Assembly: GCF_000764305.2 (NCBI RefSeq)
Contig: NW_025947728.1
Location: 62,001-126,000, forward strand
DNA: 64,000 nt
Direction of reading: 5' to 3'
Origin: Hyalella azteca
Lineage: Eukaryota > Arthropoda > Malacostraca > Amphipoda > Hyalellidae
Translations under genes and position numbers: made by a program
The notes under the pieces: generated by a model
Told to the model about the DNA's origin: nothing
The model's input: the letters and a program-made list of their open reading frames with translations, nothing else
The model's database searches: none
Shown here: positions 34,600 to 45,399 of the stretch, piece by piece
Position numbering within the stretch: the first letter of the stretch is position 1
Layout: each line of letters starts with the position of its first letter

Positions 34600-36770
34600 C
34601 CCTGCGTCATAATACGGCTTGAGCAAAATTCTACTTGAAATCTTGTTTGACGGCAGATTTCAAGGGAACGCCAGGGCCCTGAGCTCAACACTTGGGGCCA
34701 TAAAAAGGGAATTTTTGTTTTATTCTCATTGTAATTTGTGTTAATTTTCTTCAATGCTGTACATTACTGAATTAAAAGACCTTAAGCACTTAGCAGTTAA
34801 GAATAATCCACTACAAAAAATCTGTATTGGACGCAGTGGTGGACTACAATTTAGTATAAATATATAAATTTAATAATGAAGTATAAACTTCAATTTAGAT
34901 TCAGAAAAGTATTAATGGACATTTTATGATTGAACATTATTTAAGGAAAATGTATTTAATTAGATTAAAGAATAACCCATACTAAATGAATTAATTATTA
35001 ATTGCAATTTTCAGTTAACATTGAAATTTAACAAATATTTGCTTGAAAAATAACTTCTCATACTACGATTGAAGGTTTTATCGGGAGAATGAATATTATT
35101 TGACATTATATTATGTAAAAAACTTTGACTTGGCAACACGGTTGAACTAGTATAGTTTATCCATGATTCCATTCCCTGTCATGAAGAAAATGGAGCGTCG
35201 TTTGAGGTGGACTGTCAAAGACGAAATGTAAATTGGTCAAGCTTCAGAAGTAAAAAATAGTGATGAAAGTAAGTTTCCAGCCTTTAATAACTTTCTTGAA
35301 TTAATATATTATAGGGAAAATTTGTGATAATCTGCCCGAAACATGCGCTTCCACTACTTGAATCGACGGTTGTATCTTACGCAATGTAAATGAATCAAGA
35401 ATTCACTAAGATGCGGCCTAAGGAGGAATTGTCACAGAACTCTTTAATCTTACAAATATTTGGAAAAAGAGGGCCTCGGCAGAACCCCCGGGGCCCCCCA
35501 GAGAGTATTTTAGTTTTTGTCTGATGATTATTTGCGTAAATTTTTTTCAATCTTGGTCTATACCGAGTTATAAGACCTTTAAAAATCAAAACATTTGAGT
35601 CAAAGACAATTATCATTCCTTCTCATCCCCCTTGTAAACAACAGCTTTATCAGCATGTCTTGCATCCAGTAATCTACATTCATATCCCCTGTAAAATGTA
35701 AATGGCTCCATTGCAAGTCTCATAGCAGTTCTCCCTTTCTTGACAATAATTATTGATTAATTTATGCTTTCAGTTTCAGAGCACCATTCAGAAAAAAGCG
35801 CAGATTATAATTAGTTTGTTAAATTTGTTAATGGAAAACTTTGAAACGTAGCGGGGAGCAAAAAAAAACCTAGATCTAGGTTTAGAAAGCTAGTGCTGTC
35901 AGCACTGCTCCCTGTGGAGCCCTTGAATTGCACCCCCCCCCTCTGCCCTTGAGGTTGGACCATCACGGTGTGCCTGTTTGAGTGCTGGGGCTAAATGCCC
36001 AAGCAGTTCCTAAAATTCCTCATTGGCTCCTGCTCCTGCCAAAATATCCAAAATAAATAACAAGTCAACCAAAAACCAAGAGAGGAGAAATTGTCTACCT
36101 TTAGGACTGCGACTGAAATGGCATTTCACGCCATTTCAGGAACCACGAGATTTCTGCCACATGATTTATCTCCTTTCTAATTGTTAACAAAAGTGCACGA
36201 TTGGGCCGCAAGATTCGAATTGTATTAAAAATTGGTCACGTAGGAGCTGCGAGTCAACTAGTCAACTATGCTACCTAGTTAAAAGATTGCTCATCCACGT
36301 GCCTTGGGAAGAAACCCATATCGTAAAATTAAATACCATCAATAAAGTGGGTATATTCTATTTTTCATTTACTGCATCTGAATCTTGATACTCTTTTAAA
36401 ATTTCCCATTCTAGACGATGCCATGATGTCAACATATACGGTATACGGTACTGCAAATTTGAAAAAAATAGCAAGTCACATCACTCCATGATGCTAATTA
36501 TGATTTTTATTTTTAAATATTTTATTTGTTGAAGTTTATTCTGCGATGAATGATTCAGGAATGTTTTATGCTTAAATTTGCAGTAAGCGCGTGAACCACG
36601 GCAGTGCACTTCCGTAGTTATAATTTTTTCACTTGGTAACTGGTATTCATTGGATATTCCTGGGGAGAATAAGAAATTCACGAATCACATTTGTGTGTGG
36701 CTTGCATTCATCCAATGAAAGTTGTTACCTATATATTAAATAGAGTTGTGTTTTGGTAATTCTGGTGTAG
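34600..36770. other. Intergenic DNA with one old interspersed repeat
   Basis: No gene. At about 36110-36250 a segment with CTAATTGTTAACAAAAGTGC and GGAGCTGCGAG resembles 53130-53290 (same orientation) and 54170-54330 (reverse), so it is an interspersed repeat of unknown type. A GGGGCCCC-rich patch lies near 35485. Confidence 0.5.
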
Positions 36771-37190
36771 TACCATCAAACGGGGTGAAAAGGGATGGCG
36801 GGGTAAATAGGGACGCGCGTCCCACATTTCGTAGAAATGTTGTAGCAGCTAAACTAATCAAAATATTGCAAAACTAAAAATAGTGGCATAAACTTCAAAA
36901 TTTTTACTATCTATTATGTATAAAGCTAGTCAAGAAATGAAACATTTACTATCTCTAAAAAATCGCTGAAAAAAAGTGCGGAAAGTTGCAATTTTGGAAA
37001 AGTACCTCTGCTAAGGTCTGGAGCAAAAAAAAAAAATATATTCGCCGTATTGAAAAATTTCACTTACATAAAAGTTGCACCCAGGTGTTGGCTTGAAAAC
37101 GTAATTGACAGAATTTGCCTATCTCATTCCAAAAAAAAAAAAAATGGCAGACATTTCCGCGTGACGGGGAAAAAAGGGACACCCCCCCGG

Positions 37191-37191
37191 N
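37191..37191. other. Undetermined base inside a repeat
   Basis: Single N after CACCCCCCCGG. In the sister copies (38640-38685 and 50180-50220) about 25 bases lie between the equivalent flanks, so the N probably stands for a short collapsed stretch. Confidence 0.6.
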
Positions 37192-37924
37192 GCATTTACA
37201 GTAGAACCTCAGTTAGCAAAGGCTCCAGTTAACAAAAAAATTTATTAACATTAAAGAATTTTGATTACATTTACCTTGCTCAGTGAAAAAAATTCACTTA
37301 TCGAAAAATTAGTGCATCATCGGTCATCACAAAATTTTACATAGAATGCTATATATAGAATTGTGCACGGGGCATCATAGAATGAAAAGTAATTGACCTA
37401 AACTATGATTTATTTCTTCAAAACATTTTCTGTTTCAGGTATGTTTTTCATGATCTTTTTTGTTATAGTGAAATCACTAGACTCGATTAAAATTGTGCAA
37501 AAACAAACCATCCTGTAAGCTTACAGATACAGAAGAAATGCTACATGGCTGCTGATATGAAGCTTGTAGTGGACAAGGTTCTTGTTAATGCTCAATGGCA
37601 TGTCCATGGATACAGTAATATCACAATAATAATATGGTAATTAATGAATATGGTAATATCATATCGCTAAAGGAAAAACAAGTAAAAATGACAGAAAATG
37701 AAAAAATATTCATGAGGTTTGTTGCATATAAAGAATCCATTGTACATAAACTAAAGGTTATCTCATTTTCAACAGCTAGTGTTTTCATTGTTAAGTTATC
37801 AAACTACTGAAGAAACCTTTTGACTAACAACTGGATAAAGCTTATCGACTAACAACTGGCATCCGGTTGTTCTACGACCAGATGACCTTAAGATAAATTT
37901 TACAATGTCTCTTGTGTCAGACTA

Positions 37925-38035
37925 TGGGACCTGGAAGCACAGCAGAATTATAGCAGTGAGTTGTAATTTCGAGATCACAAAATGCTGTGAATGTTCTGCG
38001 ATGTTAAGAATCGCAGATTTACTTTTCCAAAATCA
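37925..38035 (+). mobile_element. Partial SINE (second tRNA-like monomer)
   Basis: GCACAGCAGAATTATAGCAG, GTGAGTTG, TTCGAGATCAC, TGCTGTGAATGTTCTGC and TTAAGAATCGCAG follow the same order as in the SINE at 61240-61320. It sits inside the composite element at 36773-40831. Confidence 0.7.
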
Positions 38036-39219
38036 CACTTCAGGGATTTTTAAAGGTAGTAAGTGTACGATTTCCTAACTTGCTTTATGCTACATAGATA
38101 GTAAAAATGTTTAACTTTACGCTGTTACTTGGGGGTTTTAAATACTATTTTTATAGCACAACCTACCTGCATACATGATCTTTATTCTCATTTTTAATAA
38201 TATATTGAGAGGGCAGGTTGGGCATTAATTTTACTTTGTGTTACCGCCAACCGGGGCTACTCGGGACAAGCGGGGCTACTCGGGACAGGCCTCCGACACG
38301 GCACAAAACTGTTGTAGTAGCAAAACTAATTGGAATATTGCAAAACTAAAAATAGTGGCGTAAATGTCAACATTTTTCCTATCTATGTAGTATAAAGGAA
38401 GTCGAAAAATACTACATTTACTTGCTTTGAAAAATTCCTGAAAAAAATGGTGAAAAACTATATTTGTAAAGTTACAACTGCTAAGGTATGTAGCAAAAAA
38501 AATATTTGCTGTATTAAAAAATTGTAGGTACTTACGTAAAAGTTGCATCCAGGTGTCGGCTTGAAAACATAATTGACAGAATTTGCCTATCTCATTCCAA
38601 AAAGAAATGGCAGCCATTTCCCCATGGCGGGGCTAGTCGGGACACCCCCCCGGGGCTATTTGGGACACCCCCAAAAAACGCATTTACAGTAGAACCTCAG
38701 TTAGCAAATGCTCCAATCACGAAAAAAATTGATTAAAAACAAAGAATATTGATCACATTTTCCTTGCTCAGCGAAAAAAATTTCACTTATTGAAAAATTA
38801 GTGCATCATCGGTCATCACAAAATTGTGCATAGCATGTCATGTATAGAATTGTGCACCAGGCATCATAGAATGAAAAGTAATTGACCTAAACTATGATTT
38901 ATTTCTCCAAAAGATACGTTGGCTGTCACTGAAACATTCCTTTCTGTTTCAGGTATGTTTTTCACGATCTTTTTTACCATAGTGAATTCACTTAACCCAA
39001 TTAAAATGATGTGAAATTACGAGCCGTCCTGTAAGCTTACAGATACAAAAAAAAATGCTATAAGGCTGCTGATATGAAGCTTGCAGTGGACAAGGTTGTT
39101 GTAAATGCTCAATGGCATGTTCATGCATACGGTAATATCGCATCAATAATATGATAATTGCACATCAATAATATGATAATTGCACATCAATAATACGGTA
39201 ATTAATGTATATGGCAATA

Positions 39220-39365
39220 TCATGTCAATAAAGGAAAAACAAGTAAAAATCACAGAAAAAGTCATTTATTCTACCTCTACGTCATCTACAATGAAAGAGG
39301 AGGACTTCAGAGTACTGTTAGTAATGGATGAGTACGCTCTGCATGCTTCAAATTTTTTTAAATGA
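39220..39365 (+). other. Short reading frame kept in two copies of the repeat
   Basis: 47 codons from MSIKEKQVKITEKVIYSTST to the stop, containing EEDFRVLLVMDEYALHAS. The copy at 50745-50889 keeps the frame and the stop (EEDFRELLVKDEYALHAS). I do not recognise it. It could be the last remnant of a transposase exon or chance conservation by recent duplication. Confidence 0.4.
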
Positions 39366-39604
39366 AGTTTTTTCCCATTGTCCCGAGTAGCCCCGACCGA
39401 CGGGGCTACTCGGGACAATCTTTATTTTGCGTCTGGCACCTTACGAATAGCATATAGAATTTTTTTTGACAATGCCTTTCGATAGCCCTCGCAAAGAGCT
39501 ATAAAATGAGCCTAAATTTGTTTATGAATTGTTTCATCGTAAGAAGTTATTAACAGTTATTAACAAGAAAATGATTAAAATATCATATCATTTAATAAAA
39601 TATA

Positions 39605-40457
39605 CAGCAATCCCTTGATTAGCACGGTTTTGAATACCGCGGTTTTGATTAACGCGGAAAAAAAATTTGCAACCTACCCTTAATCTACGTGGTGCCAGTT
39701 TTGATTAGCGCGACTTTTTTTCATGATGCATCATTTTCCCGCCTCTAGCCAGATGTGTTACGTTCGTAACTAAAGTGTTACTTTTTGCTTATTAGATCTT
39801 ATGTTGTTACTTTTGTTACGACTTATGGAAAAATTCACCAAATGTTGTTACTTTATGAATTTCAGCCAATAATTCTTTAAAATAAGGTCCCGTTCCGTAG
39901 GCACTCGTGCTGACTACAGAGTCGGTTTAACCGCGCCTTGTCTCATTCATAACTCGAATGATTGAGTTCGGCAACGTTCGCCGGAAAGTGCGCCATGCCG
40001 GTGCTCTAGCCCTTTAAGCCCTGGTGTGACGAATTCGTCACACAGAAAATAAAAGCTTCTACCGAGAGTAATTACAGGTTTGGAGTCTAGCCGCAAGTGT
40101 GACGGTAGCGTCACATGTTGTGAACTCGTTCGAACGACGTTCGATGAAGTAGGTGCGCCGCTACTGCCAGTACAACACAAAGACTGCGCGTGATCTGAAA
40201 AGTAATTTAGATTGTTTTTTCACTTTCGAAACATAATTCAGTGCGTAAAGGGCTAGTTACTTGTTAGCCTTCAACTGGTCAAGATCGCTGCCATATCTAC
40301 TGCTCACTTTTATCAAACTACATAATTTTCCTTTCCTTTGCTATTTTTGAGGATTCATTATAATTATTCCCATATATTCTTAAGTTTGATTAGCGCGGTT
40401 TTGCTTAACACGGTAAAACTCGGGGATTTATTAACCGCGTTAATCAAGGGATTGCTG
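39605..40457. mobile_element. TIR element with CAGCAATCCCTTGATTA ends, TA duplication
   Basis: 853 bp. Left end CAGCAATCCCTTGATTAGC; right end is its inverse (CAGCAATCCCTTGATTAAC), each flanked by TA. The ends also share GCGGTTTT blocks. The style and TA target suggest a pogo/Tigger-like non-autonomous element. It is nested in the 36773-40831 composite and itself contains 40010-40252. Confidence 0.75.
40010..40252. mobile_element. Nested element with CCCTTTA ends and CTAG duplication
   Basis: 243 bp. Left CCCTTTAAGCCCTG, right inverse CCCTTTACGCACTG, both flanked by CTAG. CCC-starting ends and a 4-bp target recall piggyBac-like elements, which normally use TTAA. GTGTGACG and CGTCACA motifs lie inside. 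Confidence 0.6.
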
Positions 40458-41874
40458 TACATGCATGGTTTCTGAAGTAGAAAATTGGCACAAATCAGGA
40501 AATGTGATCAGGAAAGGAAATGGTGCAAGTAAAGACCAAATCAAAAAATTTAAAATAATCCTGAGGTATCAATAATTTGGCAAGTTATTGGAGAATTTTT
40601 TCAATTCAAGGAAGAGGTAATTTTTCATGATGATCCTCACCAGACTGGGAGAGCCAATCAGGATCAATGTATTGAGTTCATCACACCTGCATAACTATAG
40701 CTAAACGGCTACAATGCCACTATTTTTAGTTTTGCAATATTTTGATAAGTTTAGCTGCTATAACATTTTTACCAAATGTGGGACAACTGTCCCAAGTCAC
40801 CCCACCTGTCCCTTATTACCCCATTTGACAGTATTTTGGGTAATGTGTTTTTGTAGCCTGTCTGGAAGGAAATGCCTCTAGTTCTGAACTTCTGAGTGCC
40901 TGTCATGTTTTAGGGTTCTGATTTACTGTGTTTTCTCCAAGTAGGCAATATTATGGTGTATGTGTGTAATTAATCCACCACATTCTCCTTGTTGCCTATC
41001 CCATGTTTGAATTATATAAGGTTGACCCATGAGGATTTTTGTCATTCAGTTCAGCTTTCTTGTTAAATCACTGAGATCAAGAAACGTAAACAATCCCGTC
41101 ATTCCCATGACAGATTGGTTGACTAGTTTGATCACATTTCGGTGAATGGTTAATGCCTGTGACGTTACAGGCAAGTAACAAGCTACAATGCAAAAAATGA
41201 GCTTCTCATGGGTCAACCTTATACTAGTTCAATCATGGCCTACTGTGCATGATGGCAGTGTAGTTTGGGATGGATGGTGTCTTGTTCAGGTGTCTGAGCT
41301 TGGTCTCTTGTATGATGGCAACATGAATTTTTTTGGGGTGCATGTATTGTTTGAGTTTGAAGTGATTGGTGTGTAGGCATTAAATGTTGAGTTGTAGGAT
41401 GTTGAGGTTCTGATGGCAGGTTGGCAGTGTGCTGGCTTGTGGTCAGGTGAGAAGGAGAGGAAGGCAGAGGTAGGGTTCCAGGTAGCAGCAGAAGAGTCAG
41501 AAGGCGCACAAGCAAGTGAGGTACCAGTGTACACCTAGGTAAATGTACAGGGACCTGGCAGTCAGCTCTCTAAATAACCAATCAGAAAAACCATTGGTTG
41601 AAGCCAAATGGGTAGCACCACTCAGGAAGCAACACTCTGGGGAGCCACTTCATCATGGCTCCCCAGTGTTTGTATGTTCTTTGTTTGTGTGCTAAAGTTA
41701 GCAACTGAGAAGTTCATATTCTGGAGACTTGGTCTTCAGGGATTCTAAAATTTGAAAGTTTAAACTATCTGAACTGTATGCTAGAATTTTATACTCACTG
41801 TATATCTGAAATAAGCATGTTACACTTAATTTAACTTCTGTCTCAGATTGTACATATTTGATGATAATAGCAAA

Positions 41875-44754
41875 ATGAGCAAAGTTTCTGTAACAGCAAC
41901 TTACCGTTTGCGATCTGATTATATGAGAATGAAGAAAGATCCCGTGCCCTATGTCACTGCAGAGCCACTACCATCAAATATTCTTGAGTGGTGAGTTGGA
42001 ATTGAGATAATTGGAAAAATTTGTGCCTTAAAAATAGGATAATAATAATTTTTTATTAATAATAAAAAATTAATAATTTTTTAATAATTTTATCCAAGGT
42101 GTTTAATTCATATGTTGTGTTTGCCCTATTATGTATTCAAGCCAAGTGCTGATTGATTTCATCACTAAATCATTTATATAGCCCCCTATAAACTGATACA
42201 AATTACTTTTATTATATCAGCAATATGATAGTACTTTCAAATGCGTGGAGTTCATTACCATCAACCAGTCATTTATACCTATATGTAGGTATCTGTTTTT
42301 CATCATTAATTTCCACTTAATTGGATCATGCAGAGAAAATGTTACCTGAAGAAATATGATGATGATGGATTGAACTTGGTAATAATTATAGATATTATGA
42401 ATACAGTAAGTTGACTGAACAATTGCAATGGGTAGACTAGGTATCAAAAATTCATTTAATGTTTTAGGTGATATGTGTACTTTGATTTTACCATGGGCAT
42501 AATCTCTCTGCACAACATTGCAGGCATTATGTGGTGCAAGGTCCAGAAGACAGTCCTTACTATGGTGGCTTTTACCATGGCAAGCTGATGTTTCCAATGG
42601 AATATCCCTTCAGGCCACCCAGTATCTACATGACTACTCCCTCTGGTCGTTTTAAGACCAACACTCGACTTTGTCTTTCCATATCTGATTTTCATCCTGA
42701 CACTTGGAATCCTGCTTGGTCTGTTGCAACAATCCTCACTGGTCTCCTTTCCTTCATGGTGAGCAATTTTATAATATAACTATAAATTCAATTTTAATCC
42801 CTATAATAAGTAATATGCTCATATAATATACCTATAATTGAAAACCAATCATATCCTCAAATGATATGAATTAGGAAAATTTTATAGGCAAATGGAGAAG
42901 TCAGACACCAATGGGCATCTTAATTATTTGATAGTTTGCTTACTAAATATTTCATATTGCAGATATAATGCTAAAATTTAATCAGTACTGATTATAATCC
43001 ACTTAAATTTGGCACAACTTGTTTTTGGACTAAAAAAATTTATTGCTGGATTTCCATTTAATAAATATTTCTAATTTATTGCTCCTGCTTATTGAGGGTC
43101 CAATATCTTGGTTAAATAGTATAGGTAATATGAGGCAAATAAATAAACATCAATATAATAATTTTGAACCCATGTTTTTGTTTTGTACCACTTGAAATAT
43201 TCAAATTTATGGCTTATTCATAATTGGGTCATGAGACATTGCTGCAATAATTTGATGGAACGAGGTCTTGGAATTGGAATTGAATAATTAACTGGAAATT
43301 ATTGCAAATCTTTTGTTACAGCTTGAGAAGTCGCCCACCTTTGGCAGCATTGAGAGTTCAGATGCAGAGAAGCAAGCAATGGCCATCAAATCCTGGCAGT
43401 TCAACCTAGATAATAAAATATTCTGTGAACTTTTCCCTGAAATAGTGCAAGTAAGTTACATAGCCTCCAAGTCAACAGTTCACTATTTCTGCTCACTTGT
43501 AAAGTTTAAATTTATAAATATCTTTGTCACCAGATCTGTAGCAATACAAAACAGCATTTGGCATAGGTACGTTGCAAACATGTTTAGAAATTGAACAAGA
43601 TAATTTTATTTTATATCAATGTAGGTATTGAATATATATACCTATAGGTATATATTTCTTTGTATCTATTTGAACTCACCTTCCGTATACAGATATATGT
43701 AGGTATGTTTGGACTTATAAAATTTTCATTATTATTCAATTTTCTTCAAACTTTTTTTAAGAACATGGCATTCAGAGGCCACATATATATATACTACTTG
43801 CTTTAACCCTCTACCGCCATACCTATGCCACTCCCTGGGCATGTAGGTAACTTTGTTAAATTAAATTATACATAAATTATTATACAGTTAAATTATACAT
43901 AAACAATTGATGTAGCAGTTTGAGGACATTTGTACGCAACAGAGAAGATTTAAAAGTGGTCATACATGGCGGCAAACATCAGTGCAAATCATTTTGCGGT
44001 CACTAGCTACGTATCCTTTTTGGGAAGTAGGCTTCTGACAATATTGCACCGGTTACTCATGTCAGGAGGTAGAGGGTTAACAGTGCTGTACTCTGATGTT
44101 CTCTGTGTTTTTAATTTTAATCAGTTAACTTGATTATGCTAACCTCAAATTTATAAACAATATTTGGCATTATACATTAGTGCTACCTTATTCATTGAGT
44201 TAATACATTATGAAGAAAATATTACATTGTGAGTAGATCACAAGATCATGAGGTTTCCTTTCTGCCACAGGCATACTCGTTTTATTATTCAAGGTTGTTT
44301 ATATCCTATTTATGCCTTGGAAAATGTGTACTAAGTAATGTTAGGCATTTCAAATTATTGCCTTGTGGCATATAAAGCTGGGAAACGCAAACTGCAAACA
44401 TCTTTAGTTCATATTCATATTGCAATTCAAATGCCATAGAAACTATCTGGCTCTACGGATTTAACTCAATTTTAAATGAGACCTAATTGCTGGTTATATA
44501 TCTAGTTTTCATTTTTTCAGATAATTAAAGAGAAGCAGCAAAAAAGGCTCGAAGAAATGGCAGCTCGTGTGCGTCTGATGGAGAAGAACAACAATGTGAG
44601 CTCTGCATGCGGCAGTCCGAGTAGCGCATCCGTGGATGCCAATACCAGCACTTCCATGGCGGTGCTCACGAACATGGCTGTTGTCACTGGTTTTGCGCTC
44701 ATTGCCTGGCTTGTGCGATACATTGTACTGGGACTTTATGATGAAGATTTATAG
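41875..44754 (+). CDS. UBE2J2: Ubiquitin-conjugating enzyme E2 J2 (tail-anchored), four exons
   Basis: Coding exons 41875-41990, 42524-42758, 43322-43450 and 44521-44754 total 714 nt (237 residues plus stop), with all junctions GT-AG and in phase. The UBC fold spans about residues 9-160; [17 protein letters not shown] precedes the active-site Cys89 in [20 protein letters not shown], the form typical of the Ubc6/UBE2J group, which lacks the usual HPN arrangement. Residues about 160-180 are a charged helix, followed by a Ser-rich linker and a C-terminal hydrophobic segment ([19 protein letters not shown]) ending YDEDL, a tail anchor in the ER membrane. The family charges ubiquitin for ER-associated degradation. 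The ATG is the first in the family frame; the exon's acceptor at 41845-41846 implies a 5' non-coding exon upstream, which I could not place. Confidence 0.96.
43807..44076. mobile_element. piggyBac-like MITE in UBE2J2 intron 3
   Basis: 270 bp beginning CCCTCTACCGCC and ending in the inverse (GGAGGTAGAGGG), with TTAA on both sides. TTAA duplication and CCC ends are the piggyBac signature. No ORF. It lies well away from the splice sites of the intron. Confidence 0.75.
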
Positions 44755-45353
44755 TTATCATTCAGTAGCTCAGATATATGTAATCTCCAGAGACTATATA
44801 GATTTTTATCTCATCAATGCTATGGCTGGTGATGCTGTATGCTAATGTGTGTTGTGTACGGTATAGATATGGCGTGTTCATAGGAAGTGGTGGGGTTAAA
44901 GGAGTGAGCTCAATTTCTATACTTCCTATTATGAAATTATTCATTAGTTTTTGTCCACACATTTGGTAAAGGGCGCTTCAATTCAACGGCGAGCTACGAA
45001 AAATTCCTGATTCGTTTCTACAACTACAGTATTTATATAATCTAGACAGCCAAATAATATCCATGCTATTGGTAGACCTCAATTCGATTTCGCCTGCATG
45101 TTATCATGTGAAATTCAGCCGCGATATGTGCTGTTCTCTATTCTGATATTTTCCCTAACCACCCTAAGTTATTAGGGAATGATGAAGATGAAAATGGGGA
45201 CATACTAACATGTTATGTTTTTTTCTATGACCAAGCTTCGTTTACAAAAGAACCCTCCATTCTCTGGTTGCTGAGTACCTTGTTAATGGTATCTTTGTTT
45301 TGGGTCGTTCTTCAGTCAACCGTAAAATTGATTCTAAGTCACACTTACTTGGT

Positions 45354-45359
45354 AATAAA
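45354..45359 (+). terminator. Candidate UBE2J2 polyadenylation signal
   Basis: First AATAAA downstream of the stop codon, 600 bases after it. A 3' UTR of that length is plausible; no other support. Confidence 0.4.
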
Positions 45360-45399
45360 GAGCGCGCGCAAATTTAAATGATTGGGTTTTGCTATTAGG

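Larger units (their letters stand above)
36773..40831. mobile_element. Composite TA-flanked TIR element, about 4.06 kb
   Basis: Left end CCATCAAACGGGGTGA and right end (reverse complement CTGTCAAATGGGGTAA) are followed by matching GTAGCAGCTAAACTnATCAA and ATATTGCAAAACTAAAAATA blocks; TA lies directly outside each end. Inside, a segment is present twice in tandem (36839-37760 and 38313-39250), the second copy with its own start CCGCCAACCGGGGCTACTCG at 38244 preceded by TA. A third copy is at 49985-51128. Probably Tc1/mariner-superfamily, non-autonomous: no transposase was recognised. Confidence 0.65.

Noticed and set aside
41188..41534. Frames upstream of UBE2J2 on both strands
   Set aside because: Low-complexity; no link in phase to the UBE2J2 coding exons. 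The area may include its 5' non-coding exon, but this could not be shown.
42217..42695. Minus-strand frames over UBE2J2 exon 2
   Set aside because: Antisense to a clearly conserved exon; no domain.
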